A DNA stretch of 64,000 nucleotides, taken from Liopterus haemorrhoidalis. Taxonomy: Eukaryota > Arthropoda > Insecta > Coleoptera > Dytiscidae. A program made the position numbers and the translations under genes. Below the pieces are notes generated by a model. The model did not search any database, was not told where the DNA came from, and was given only the letters and a program-made list of their open reading frames with translations. This document shows, in pieces, positions 53,461 to 64,000 of the stretch. Location of the stretch: positions 32,778,306 through 32,842,305 of the forward strand of contig OZ020616.1 of the NCBI GenBank assembly GCA_963971575.1. Reading direction: 5' to 3'. Every line of letters begins with the position of its first letter. The stretch's first letter is position 1.

Positions 53461-55395
53461 CAGGATTATTCCATCAAGAGTCACATCAATGGGCGTATGA
53501 GTCAAGTCTCGCTAAGTAAGGCTAGATCTTCTGTTAGCGTCTTTTCCAGGTTGAGCATATTTCCGTCCTGAGTTGTTATGGCAAGATCGTCTGCATAAGC
53601 GAATTTTTTGCTTGCTGTTTGCGGCATATCGGAGATATACAGGTTGAAAAGTAGCGGTGCAAGTACCGATCCTTGAGCAAGCCATTGTTCAGCATGCGAG
53701 TGGAACTGATCTGGTTGTCCATCGCGACCCTGAATAGCCTGTTGCTCAACATATTGTTTATAAGGGAGACTATTTTGTTACACGACCTTAATCAACTTAT
53801 ACAATAGGCCCTCTCTCCAAACAGTGTCGTAAGCAGCTGTTAAGTCTATAAATACTGCTCCAGTTTTTAGACGTTGCTCATATCCCACTTCAATATGCGT
53901 TGTTAATGCTAACACTTGCTCTTCACAGCGCCTGGAAGGTCGAAAGCCCGCTTGTTCTATCGGAATTATGTTTTGAATTAGCGGCGAGATTCTTTGGTGA
54001 ATAAGGCGTTCCAGTAATTTGTAGCATGCACTCAATAGGGCGATTGGATGGAAGTTTTCCGGACAATCGTTTGGTTTTCCCGCTTTGGGGATGGCGAAAA
54101 GTTTGCCTGAGTTTACAATATCCGAGAAGAACTTGGCAAGCCACTCTCGGGACTTTTCTCCGCAGTTTATCAAAAACTCGTTGTGCATACTATCAAATCC
54201 GGCTGCCTTTCCTAGATTCAGTTCTGATAGTGCTATGGTAACTTCCTGCTTTGTGAAGTTTTCTGAACAAGTTGTTGCACTGGCGCAAGTTCTTTTTAGA
54301 GTTGTCAGTTCTTTTTTGACTAATGTAGAGTGAGTCTTATGAGGTTTTGCTCTAGACATGTTAACTAAATGATTGGCTACCTGGTTTGGTGTGACTTTTG
54401 ACGGAGCTATGCTAGCTTTGTTAGAGTTCCCTAGTTTGCGTAGTAGACTCCAAGCTTTTCTGCTGGAGTGCTTAAAGCTCATATTCTGCATCGTGCTTCG
54501 CCACTTTTCCCTTCTTGCATCGTCTAAACTATGAACTAGTTCATCGGCAATTTCTGTGCTGCCACTAGTTTTATAGTCTTGGTAAAGTTTTTCGCTGCTT
54601 TCATCCTAACCGGGGATGTATTGCTTCCTGAATTCTCTGGGAATATGTTTCTTTGCTGTGGAAATTACAGCTTTAAAAAACCGATGATAGTTTTCCGCTT
54701 TGGGAGGGATCCAACGATCACTTTATCGAGTTCAGATGAAAACTCACTCCAATTTGCCTTTCTGAAATTCCATCTAGGTCTTGGGATGGACTGGATCATT
54801 GGGATTTGAATACCTATGTTAACGATCACGGGGCGATGCTGGGTGTGAGGAAATCCCCTCAGAACTTTCCTAGTAGTAGGTAGGTGATGTCCACGGCTGT
54901 CATGGGAAACAAAACAGAGGTCTGGAGAAGTCTCGGTGTTCCATCTCGCCGATCTGAAAGTAGGTCGATCTTTGGAGTCAAAGATTAGCTATAAGTTGTT
55001 AGCTTCTGTCCATTCTACTAGTCTCGATCCGGCTTCGTCATCAGTTGCATACCTCCATTGTGAGTGGTGACTATTAAAGTCACCGACGTAAATAGCAGGA
55101 TGTGTATGTGGAGGAAGCACGTCAGCAGGCCACGGTGTTTGGGGAGGTTTGTAGATGTTTATTATCGTCATGTTTCCGATAGCAATAGTAATGATATGGA
55201 CGTTATTGTTGTTGCTCGTCGATATTAGTCGGACATTTGATAATCCTGCCCGGCCAGAGGATGCAATACTGTAGGTATGGTGGAAGGTAGCGCCAATATA
55301 GAAATAGTCAGGAATTTTACCCCTGGACCTCAGCTGTTGTTCATCGGATGTGTGACACTCTTGTATTGCAGCTATGTCCCTAGGGCTACGTGAAC
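53460..55395 (-). pseudogene. ORF2: AP endonuclease and reverse transcriptase
   Basis: Endonuclease: DIAAIQECHTSDEQQL (catalytic Glu) near 55375, NIYKPPQTPW and AIYVGDFNSHHSQWRYA near 55080. RT: GKAAGFDSMHNEFL, PIALLSACYKLLERLIHQRI, IPIEQAGFRPSRRCEEQVL and AVFIDLTAAYDTVWREGLLY with the first Asp. The frame from 54491 ends at 53778. Further down, after stops, SKKFAYADDLAI contains the YADD box near 53600. Between VWREG and YADD a part of the palm is degraded. Confidence 0.85.
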
Positions 55396-57879
55396 TTCTG
55401 CATGGAAATTATACCACAGTGGCTATCTACGTTGAAGTGGTAACAGTATTCCTTGTGGTAATACTGTTTGGAAAAGTCTGGAAGGAGTTTAGAAATCGGA
55501 GGCCAGCGCCTAACAAAATCCGATTGAAATTTTTTAATACAAACAAAACAAAATGAAAACTGAATTTACATTTACGCGGCAAGAATTTACGATGAGCGAC
55601 TCATGAACAAAAATTATTGTACCTCAAAATCACGATGGCAACAACGCCCAACCGTTCACGCAACAAGCATTTCACAAAACCAAACGACACCACGTGTCTG
55701 CATCTCAATAAATCCAAAAATATCTTAAGATATACACAACTTGAGAAACCTCAATGTATTTCAGCTAATATACACAACTCAGATAACAACACACACTTAA
55801 TAATCATGGCCATAAATTATAAGGGTGTACCAGACGCAGCCCTACGCTATTAACGTTAAAAACATCCCCAAACGGGAATTCCAATACGTTAATAGGGCAG
55901 GATTGCTTCCGTTACAAAATTTCAAAACATTTCCAAAATATACTTAGCTGAAACACAGTAAATCCCGTAACACCCTGTAGAAGCAGGTCCCAAACGATAC
56001 AATAATTTCCGTACAACATCTTCCACGGGTCGCTCCAAAAACGGCTCTTCAACCCTTACATGTGGAGGACAATATCTTTTCTCGAACGCAGAATACTCCC
56101 TCGAGAACGATCGCTTTCCGACCCTCTCCATGTCGCCACTATATTTACAAAATACAAAGAAATACCTTAAATTAGAACTCTGGATCTGTGCAAACTGACT
56201 AGCGGGTAATACTGTATAAAAGAAACATACCTTGGTGTTTTAGTGGCTAAATACTGTAATTCAACCGCCTTCCAGGGGAAGAAATAGCGAATCGACAAGT
56301 AACCATAGTATTAACTTCTTCAAATACTTTCACAAAACTTGTGGAATAAAATTTGGCACGTGTTACTGAGGCTCTGCCCCCTAGTAGAACGTCTTTACTT
56401 GAATTACAACATTTGAAGAGACCAAAATGGCATATCACAGCCCATTTTATGTTCTCTTCGCCACCCCTTCTCCTCTAACTGTCTGTACGCACGGCACAGC
56501 GACTTAAGCAGTTACCAAAAATACAACATTCTCTCTTATCGGCACTTGCAAAATACAAATGTAAACATTATATACTTTACAAGTACTGTCCGACAGATAT
56601 TTAGTGGCCGGGCGTGAAAGATGCGCGTGAAATTTGTAGTGGGGATTATACTTTTGGCGAATTGCATTATTTCCTACACACGCTATTACAGTCAAGTGCA
56701 TAAGTGCAACATTCAAAATATATTAAATATTTAAAATCATGGAGACAAAAAGCAAACTAGGTGGACGTACTATTAATAGTCAAAATTTTTACATTGTTAT
56801 GTAAGTATATTTAGCGGGAAAACATCTGTATTACATTATTACATAGAATGTAAGCCTTTATTGTTTACAATCTACTTGAAATTGCTGGAGTTTGGAAAAA
56901 GACGCAGGACGGGGCTTCTCTGGCCAATAAACAAGTCGACAAAGTGAACGTCAAATGCAGTAATCACTTAAATCAAGCAGTTGCGTTTCTATAGTTTTGT
57001 TGTTCGACTATGATGGGAGGAACTTGTCTCTGTAGACGTAATTAACTGATAAATATAATGTACACGTGTAAGAATGTGAACTTGTTTCTCTAACTGTACT
57101 CTATATCTGACACTGTCTTTCATAGTGCCCTCTCTGTGCGCACAATAAGCCACGTCCGGCCACGAAATATTTGTCGGACAGTAGTAAGTATGTTCCTTAT
57201 TATACGTAATACATGCTAATCGTCTGTAATTTCCAGGTTCTATTGAAGTATTCATACTCCAAACTGTATAAAATGTGGTTATTTCCATGTGTCAACTATG
57301 ACATAACCTAAAAATTGTTGACATAAATAAAGAATTCAGAGGTTAATAAATGTTCCCGTAGCGAGAACTACTACCTATAAGTAGATTGTCAGGACTTCCT
57401 AGTCAGTTAGTTCTAATATATTCAATACTGTATCCTTTTTGAGTTTAAACTAGCTTTAAGTATGCGAAGGTAAGGTAACCGTAAGAATTAGTTTAAGTAC
57501 GAGTCAGCGACAACAGTACGTAACAATATATCTATGTCAAAGGAACGTTCTATCGAATAAAAATATCCATTAACCCCATTAAGGGTGCATTTTAAAAAAC
57601 TGTCAAAACCATTTCGGGCCATTCTAAAAAGACACGTATTTGCCAAAAAGGAATGTTATAACTCAACAAACACATAAAATACGACGGGATATAAAAATCA
57701 CCCCGATTGTAGATTCACCCCTTCAGGGGTTAATTAGGATAAAATCCTGAAACAGTTTTTTTTTTTATTTGCATGGGTAGTTTTTGAAAAATTATTGGTA
57801 AAACCCGCAAGTAGCGGCTCTCAACATTTTATAAAAACACCAAAAGTTTTTGATGTTTTAAATTAAATTAAGTTAATTT
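55396..57879. other. Region without identified gene; weak ORFs
   Basis: Several ORFs of 60-100 codons occur (55617-55853 +, 55922-56131 -, 56989-57288 -) but none shows a known domain. The one at 56131-55922 has some exon-like features and is treated as a finding. A palindromic pair (CCCATTAAGGGTGC near 57585, CACCCCTTCAGGGGTT near 57714) may be the ends of a small repeat. Confidence 0.4.
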
Positions 57880-58610
57880 AATTTAATAATAACAGCGGCC
57901 TTACGGGCGCGACAATTATTATTAATACAGTTTAAGTAGGAGGCAACTGACACCTGGTATTACTCCCAAATATACAAGTTGACAAATTACAATTATTATT
58001 TTCAATAACACTTCATTTTACAATAAATAAAATCAATCCAATTCACACAGGTATTTTTTAAAACAAAATTAAACAGAATTATAAACGATTCAGTCCAAGT
58101 TAAGGTCATATCACCTGTTGCACATATAAGTCCTTATTAATTTCGCTTGACAGTCCATCTTACACTGACCTGATTCTGTAGTTATCACTTATTTTTTCTA
58201 CAGTTGTAATACTATGTCCAGCTGATTTTTGAAGGTGTTTATACTAGACGACCCGATCGGAAAAGAAGTACTGCCTGATAGCTAACTGAAATTTTTTCTT
58301 TTTTAATTTATAATTATGTCCTCTTGAGTGAATATTGTAGTATCGTGTTAAGATATTTATTATATCGTTGCCGTTATAATGCTCATTTACAATTTTATAT
58401 GTTTCTATCAGGTCACCTTCTGTCTTGTAATCGTGGTAAATTTAAAATATGCAAGCGCTCATCGTATGACTTCCTTTTTAAACCTGACACTGATTTCGTA
58501 AATCTTCGCTGTACCTTCTCGAGTATATCAATGTTTTTATTAAGATACGGTGACCAGATCTGAAATCCGAATTCTAGTATCGGTCGAACATAAGTTTTAT
58601 GTACTTTCAA
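57880..58610 (-). pseudogene. CR1-like retrotransposon 3' end
   Basis: The minus strand encodes KTYVRPILEFGFQIWSPYLN, ILEKVQRRFTKSVSGLKRKS and YDERLHILNLPRLQDRR, continuing in shifted frames with EGDLIETYKIVNEHYNGND, a HSRGHNYKLKKKKFQL block and YFFSDRVV. This is the usual end of CR1 ORF2. The 3' UTR towards 57880 has TTAATAATAATTGTCGCGCC and an A/T-rich tail. It is 5' truncated at about 58610. Confidence 0.85.
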
Positions 58611-58621
58611 GAAGGTGGTTT

Positions 58622-58660
58622 TTGTTATTATTTATTATTATTATTATTCATTTATTTATC
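58622..58660. repeat. (TTA)n microsatellite
   Basis: A TTATTATTATTATT run adjoining the 5' end of the CR1 fragment, possibly the tail of another retroposed sequence. Confidence 0.8.
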
Positions 58661-58969
58661 AAAAAATATATATACATACAATTTTGTTATTTACATGACA
58701 AAAATATAAAGTACATTTACAATATCGTTTATACAATTCAAACACGTTTTAAAATATCGTTATTGAATATGAAAATTAAGTAGGTAAGAACAGAAAAAAG
58801 TAAATTATGGGTAGATAAATAAATAAAGAAGACGCATATTCTAATTCTTCCAGAGAAACTGGAGGATAAGTATATGCTACCACTATAGACTGTATGAGAC
58901 CAGTCTGTGTGTGGTATTCAAATACAATTTTATTTGTGAATTTATAAATTATTATTTATGCTATTTATT

Positions 58970-59460
58970 TACGCTTATTACAATAAAGTTAAGAAACAAA
59001 TTGTTCAATAATTATTTTCATATTATATAACGATTTTAAATCCTCACCAGATAAGTTTTTACAAAATTCTTTTGACAATTTCTTATAATTATATTTTATT
59101 ATATTACCATTATTGTTTACATTTTGATTACAGTATTGTTGGAATTTATTAAATATTTTTGGTACAAAGTAAGAAAAGCATCGTTATCCAATTTTTTTAA
59201 TAGATTTGTTATGTTTAGCTTGTTGTTTATTGCGGGTGTTATAACTGTGAGACATCCTTGTTATAATATTTTTGTTTTTATGTGTATATTGCAATATTGA
59301 CAAGGTATATAATTGATACAAATTCATGGCTTTTGATTCTTTGAAAAGTTTATCGCTTGGATATGACATAGGTTTTTTATTTAAAATTTTAAGAATAATT
59401 TTTTGACAAATAACTATTTTCTTAAGATATTTATCTTGGTTAGTTCTTGGAAACTTTTTT
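58970..59460 (-). pseudogene. C-terminal remnant of a non-LTR retrotransposon ORF2
   Basis: The minus strand contains LFKESKAMNLYQLYTLSILQ and NIITRMSHSYNTRNK, then, after stops, FVPKIFNKFQQYC and YNYKKLSKEFCKNLSGEDL. The HSYNTRNK block followed by an IFNKLP-like block is the standard end of Jockey/CR1 ORFs. It is short, stop-rich and 5' truncated. Confidence 0.65.
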
Positions 59461-59479
59461 TAATTAAATATATTACCAT

Positions 59480-59635
59480 ACTAGGGGCCTCAGCCCGGCT
59501 ACGCCGGGCTTCTCCCCCTACGTTGACAAAACTCGTCGCTTTGCGACTCGTTTTAATATGATAAGGCATTTTGCCACACTTGTCGATTATAAAACTCGTC
59601 GCTTCGCGACTCGTTTTTTGCCTGTCACGTGTTTA
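59480..59635. repeat. Two copies of an AAAACTCGTCGC...GCGACTCGTTTT hairpin
   Basis: AAAACTCGTCGCTTTGCGAC-TCGTTTT at about 59527-59553 and AAAACTCGTCGCTTCGCGAC-TCGTTTT at about 59590-59616 are imperfect palindromes 36 bases apart. A GCCCGGCTACGCCGGGCT palindrome precedes them (about 59492-59509). The block is GC-rich compared with its surroundings. Confidence 0.8.
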
Positions 59636-59639
59636 TCGA

Positions 59640-59812
59640 AGACCTCGGGCGCGCCCGCGGAATGTCCACGAAACGTCAGCAAAAATTATTATTATTATTA
59701 TCATTAGCCTATAACAAACAGGAAGTTCTGAGCAATTTAACGTTGAAATAATTTTTAAAATTGTGGCACCCAGGTGAGAGTGTCGTGGCACCCCGGTTGA
59801 GAAAACTGATAT
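59640..59812 (-). mobile_element. hAT-type terminal fragment
   Basis: The minus strand starts CAGTTTTCTCAACCGGGGTG at 59812, followed by GCCACGACACTCTCACCTGG, which resembles the end of ZBED-type hAT elements. No second end and no coding part are seen. An (ATT)n run is inside. Confidence 0.45.
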
Positions 59813-61309
59813 AGCCAATAACACTCGGGAAGTTCTAATCTATACATACAATGTTCAAAGGATTATCCAAATCAGTTAATTAATTTACGTTATTACCATT
59901 TAAACGTAACAATAATATTTTATTTCACTATAAAGAATACATGGGTTCTGAATAAAATAGAGAAAAATTAATAAAATAGTTAAATATTATTGCATAGGAT
60001 TCACTATTAATTATGTCACTTGGAAATTTAGAAAGACTTTTGAGTAACACTTATAGATGTGAAATTTGCAGATTTTCGTTGTAATAATATATTCGTTGTA
60101 GTAATATTTTACGTTATTAAATTTAGTATTTTGTTTAACTATTTAAAAAGGTATTTTTAATTTTTAATTTTTTTGTAAATATATTATAGTCGTTTTTAAT
60201 TTATATAATCACTAAAATTTCACCTATACTTGTTATAATTCAGTAATACGAAGAAATTGCCTCCTAAATTTGAAATGCGGTAGTTGTTTCGTTGCTCGAG
60301 AGAGGCGCTGATAAATACTTTTATCATAATTTTTAAGTTTTTTTGAAATAAGTCTTAAAATTAGCATTTTTACTGCAAAAAAAAACAGCGGAAGACCTTC
60401 ATGATGATAAAAAAACACTTTCATCCTATAATAATCACTTTTATAAACATTAATATATTAAAATGACATCTGGGTATTTAATACTTCAAGATTTAACACA
60501 ATTAAAATTACGCGATTACTAAATATCGAATATTATTCTATCTTATCTATCCTCCTAATACATTGTACTTTATACTTTTGTTAATATAGTTAGTAAAATA
60601 GTTAATAACATACAGTTTCCAGAATTAAAATAACAAAACTGCTTAACAGATCTATCCTCACCCTGAAAACTTATTTGAACGTATTCTACAGATAGGTTTA
60701 ACATTTAAAACGTTCGAACGGCCCTTAAAATATATTTGGATAACTCAAAACTAATTCTTACTTTCTTAATTCTTACTTTCTTTTCCGTTTAGTAGCATTT
60801 TTAACTGAAGGCAATTTTATGGTCAGCAAAAATTTTCAAAATTTATGAAAATGTGTTAAAACCTTAAAAAACTGCATTATCTTTATCCACTCTTATGTAT
60901 TTTTTACACATTTCATCAATTTTATTAATAAAATACCTTCAACTGTAGTTATTCAATTCAGTTTTGGTCTGAAATCGTCTCCTAAATAGTAGAAATATTA
61001 ATAAACATCTTTTATCGTCTGGTACAACCTTTCCATGCTCCTGCAATGGTGACAATCAACGTCACGGTTTCGAGGAAAAAATGCATGATTTTTATCAATA
61101 AAAATTAGTCAGTACCCCCTGTCGAAATAAAATTAAGCCTAAGCACTAAAAAAATATCACCCAGATAAGACGGCGGTTCATTTTCCTCTCTCCGCGTTAC
61201 CGGAAAAATGAAGATACACCAGAAGTTGAATAGAACATACATACCAACACTTGTACCAACAGGAACCAAGTAACAACATTTTGTTTTATTTTTTTTTATT
61301 TTAATACCT
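59813..61309. other. No gene recognised
   Basis: AT-rich, with scattered short ORFs that have no domain and are probably random. Confidence 0.45.
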
Positions 61310-62960
61310 CAATCAGTGGTCCAGTCTTCAATATTATTCAGATCTTTCTGTTGTATTCTATAATTTTTTAAAGGATTATTAAATATTTTAACGTCATCTG
61401 CATATAATTTCTTTGGGGAGGATACAACATTTAATAAGTCCATGTAAGACTAATATGTCTAAAATTTCCAACACTGGTTTTGTCACCTTTTTTATAGATC
61501 GGTGTTACTCGAGCTATTTTCCAATATTCCGGCAATATGCTAGTAGAAAAAGATTATTTCTAGTAGAAGAGTCATTATGTCTGCAAGAACGGCGGCGATG
61601 ATCGATGAATACTTTTTTAGCAAAATTGGAGGTATGTTATCAGGGCCTACAGCGGATTTTTCATCTAGTGATGAAAGAATGAAAAACATTTGGGATATTT
61701 CCGTCAGTGTCCTCACTGTATGAGGATGAACAGTAATCAGCAAAGGCGTTAGCAATTTCATTATGATTCTGGTGTAAAACATTATCTTTATCTTTAATTA
61801 CATTTGGAGTTGCCATTTTAGTACTCAACTTCGATCTCATGTAGCCGTAGAATGCATTTTGCATGTTGTCAATAATATTTTCTTCGTATGTTCCTCTAAC
61901 GTTTCTGATTTTTTTTGTGAGTTTATTATTAATTTTTCTGTAGACTGGAAGTTCCATACAATTTTTTAATATAAATTAAAGTTTTCGTGGCGATTCACTA
62001 GAGCTACCAAATTGGCTTGCTAAAGTGCAAGTCATTTTATCGTAGTCCAATTTCCAAAAATGTATCTAATTTGCTGTGACAGATGTTGTGTCAGCAGAAC
62101 GAGCAAGAATCTGTATTCGGGTAACCAAAACAATATGGTCGCTTTTTCCAATTGGTGGTAGATGTCGAATGTCACTCATATGGTTTTCATCATTTACTAA
62201 TGTTAAATCGAGAGTCGATGGATTTTGTCCATGACAAAAACGTGTAGGTTTATTTATTAGTTGTTGGAAACCGCAGTTCATGATAATAGTTATCAATTGA
62301 CCTGCAGGGGTATCAGTAAGAAGTATTTCGCCAAGTGGCCAGGTGATTTCAGGGAAATTGAAATCACCAAATACCGAAACATTACTTTTGCCGCTAACTT
62401 CTTGAAGAATTCTACACATGTAATTGACCGGGTCTCTTGATGACAGCTTGTAGCATACGTCTACTGTGAAAGAAACATTCGATATTTTTAATGTGACCCA
62501 GAATTTCTAAGTTGTCGGTAATAGGATGAAAAGTGCCTGCACAAGATGAAACTTTAATATTCTCGATGCTCTGCTTAACGTATATAATAATACCTTCTCC
62601 ACAGCCATCGGTTCTAGCTTTACGAAAAATTGTATAGTTGGGTATATTAATTATGGAGTCGGTGATTCTATCTGTTAACCGAGTTCCAGTTAATCTAATA
62701 AGAGTAGGATTATATAATTGTATAAGTGGATAAAGTTCGTTGGATTTTGCCGTAATCGACGCGATGTTTGTATATAGGCAGGAAATATTTCTTAACGTCT
62801 CCGGTTTTTTGAATCCTCTAGGTTTACTATCGTCGGCACGCCGTTTATGTAGCGCAGTGCAACGTTTACTTCTCCACTGTTTACCCTACGTTGGAGTTCT
62901 TCATTCATTTTGGCGTAGTATTCTCATTGTAACTTTGTATCGTCTGAGCTTATTCTGATG
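61310..62960 (-). pseudogene. CR1-like retrotransposon: endonuclease and deleted RT
   Basis: Minus strand: the endonuclease core near 62370-62120 reads VSVFGDFNFPEITWP, CGFQQLINKPTRF, STLDLTLVND and GKSDHIVLVTR (SDH box intact). The RT start, SLDEKSAVGPDNIPPILLKK, lies near 61670-61610 and EYWKIARVTPIYKKGDKT near 61520. Then comes a direct jump to KLYADDVKIFN (catalytic YADD, near 61400) and LNNIEDWTTD, so the central RT, including the first catalytic Asp and the GxPQGS box, is deleted. Upstream of the endonuclease, sequence to about 62960 contains fragments of the ORF2 N-terminal side. Confidence 0.8.
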
Positions 62961-63310
62961 AGATGAGATTTTAAATTTCTTTTATTTCTGAGAACGGTCA
63001 TAGCTTCATTATTAGACGATAAAATTGCTCCAATCGTCTGGATTACGTCTAACTAGTCTATATATACGAGTAGGGTTACATCCTTGGTTCGATATTTCAG
63101 CGATTATGTTTGTAACTGAGTCGTTGTCGTGTTGTAGGTTTGATCCTAGGTCATTAAAGTTACTTTCTTCCACGTTGTATATTATTATGTTTTTTGCACT
63201 ACGGCCACATTCCGATATTTCATTTATAATTGCAGCCGTATTTTGAGTAATATCAAGAGTGGCAATAATTTTAGATTTTAGCTTCGATTTTTAATCACGT
63301 ATACAAAACT
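62961..63310. other. No gene recognised
   Basis: Spacer between the CR1 remnant and a plus-strand gag. The short ORFs seem antisense to retrotransposon remains. Confidence 0.35.
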
Positions 63311-64000
63311 GGATCACATAGTCTAAAAGCAAAAGCACCTAGTTATGATGGGAAATCTCCGTGGGCCACTTATAAAAATTAATTTGATGCAGTAGCGAAG
63401 ACAAATTGTTGGACTGAGACAGAGAAGGCGACAGATCTGATAGTTGCACTAAGAGGAGACGCCCTGCAAATCTTACAGACCATTTCTGAAGACGAACAGG
63501 TTTACCAAACCCTTATTTCTCTTCTGGACGCACAATTCGGTGATTAGCATCTGCAGATAGTGTACCAAGCTGAATTGAGAGGACGTATCCAAAAAGCCAA
63601 CGAGACACTGCAAGATTTTAAATCAGTTATTGCACGGCTTATGCAGCTGGCTTTTCCAATGGTGGATAAGTGTACCGCAGAACAAATCGCCATTCAGAAC
63701 TTTATAGACGGCATCCGTGATCAGGAAACCAAACGGGCAATTCTGTTAACGGATTGTGATACTCTGGGTGAAACTTTAGCGCGTGCCCTTAAATATGAAG
63801 CCGCCAAACAAATTTCTAAAAGGCATCACCAAGTTAAGCAATTACAAGCCTGTGATGAGCGTGAAGAACCAGCCTCTGACCTAAAAGAGGTGATCCAAGA
63901 ACTCAATGAGATCATCAACTGCAACAGAACTTCGGCGCGACAAGAACGGCCTGGTAATGGAATTCGGCTTCGATGCTGGCATTGTGGTGAAATTGGTCAC
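63311..64000 (+). pseudogene. LTR-retrotransposon gag, runs off the window
   Basis: Plus strand: a KAPSYDGKSPWATYK-like start at about 63325-63375, then TEKATDLIVALRGDALQIL, a stop at about 63544 (FGD-TAG-HLQ), YQAELRGRIQKANETLQDFK, IAIQNFIDGIRDQETKRAIL and LARALKYEAAKQISKR, and at the edge RCWHCGEIGH, the start of a CCHC zinc knuckle. This is a Gypsy-type Gag of the YDG-x-x-W-x-x-YK family. At least one stop and one shift exist in the first half. No LTR is visible inside the window. Confidence 0.8.

Larger units (their letters stand above)
52494..55395 (-). mobile_element. Jockey-like non-LTR retrotransposon, 5' truncated
   Basis: The minus strand holds, from 55395 down, an endonuclease, an RT and the C-terminal Cys/His domain of one ORF2. 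The 3' UTR ends in AATAAATAAATA (about 52510-52495) after CCATACGCT. The fragment at 3705-4398 is a shorter copy of the same family. ORF2 is cut by stops and by deletions between YADD and the thumb. There is no ORF1, so the copy is 5' truncated. Confidence 0.85.

Noticed and set aside
55374..55556. Plus-strand ORF with a hydrophobic stretch
   Set aside because: It begins in the antisense of the endonuclease domain, and the hydrophobic run alone is weak evidence.
56989..57288. 99-codon minus-strand ORF
   Set aside because: No domain or compositional signal of coding was recognised, and the length is near that expected by chance in a locally less AT-rich patch.
1..64000. tRNA or rRNA genes
   Set aside because: No cloverleaf with A and B boxes and no conserved rRNA core was noticed by eye. 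A tRNAscan or Rfam run would be needed to exclude small RNAs.

Overview
The window looks like an AT-rich insect nuclear contig. There are no operons, ribosome binding sites or bacterial genes. It has arthropod transposon classes on both strands (Tc1, mariner, hAT, I/Jockey/CR1/RTE-like non-LTR elements, Ty3/Gypsy with a tRNA-Ser type primer site), TA and 8-bp target duplications, microsatellites and intron-containing chemoreceptor genes. The insect order cannot be fixed from the sequence.

Host genes. The only clearly host gene that still looks intact is a divergent ionotropic receptor (IR) on the minus strand. Exon 1 (49997-49677, signal peptide) joins in phase 0 to a long exon 2 (44214-42637) across a 5.46-kb intron, giving about 632 residues. 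Two decayed paralogues lie at 5168-6531 (+) and about 20672-19076 (-), so this seems to be an IR cluster pulled apart by transposons. A degraded gene of a multicopy arthropod family of unknown function (46960-44650, -), itself split by a non-LTR retrotransposon, sits in the IR intron. So do a plant-Stowaway-like mariner derivative, a 1.25-kb mariner and a 154-bp hAT MITE.

Layout. 1-5 kb: a Tc1 element with TA duplications and a mariner carrying a nested retrotransposon. 5-6.5 kb: IR pseudogene A. 6.8-7.5 kb: long-TIR MITE. 8-12 kb: three non-LTR fragments. 12.15-15.6 kb: a GC-rich tandem pair of LTR-like units with matching promoters, poly(A) signals and minisatellites. 15.8-18.8 kb: octamer array, RT fragments, MITE. 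19-20.7 kb: IR pseudogene B. 21-26.5 kb: hAT remnant and a nearly full-length I-like element. 27.4-33.7 kb: a very young Gypsy element with almost identical LTRs. 35-41 kb: two hAT-type elements with target duplications and RT fragments. 42.6-50 kb: the IR gene. 51.3-52.2 kb: a 414-bp-arm palindrome. 52.5-55.4 kb: a non-LTR element with endonuclease and RT. 57.9-63 kb: CR1-like remnants. 63.3-64 kb: the start of another LTR-element gag that runs off the window.

Functionally, only the IR gene looks able to make a product (a membrane receptor or channel). The rest is mobile DNA in different stages of decay. The most unusual items are the plant-type mariner derivative, the large palindrome with hammerhead-like cores, and the tandem GC-rich LTR-like block.
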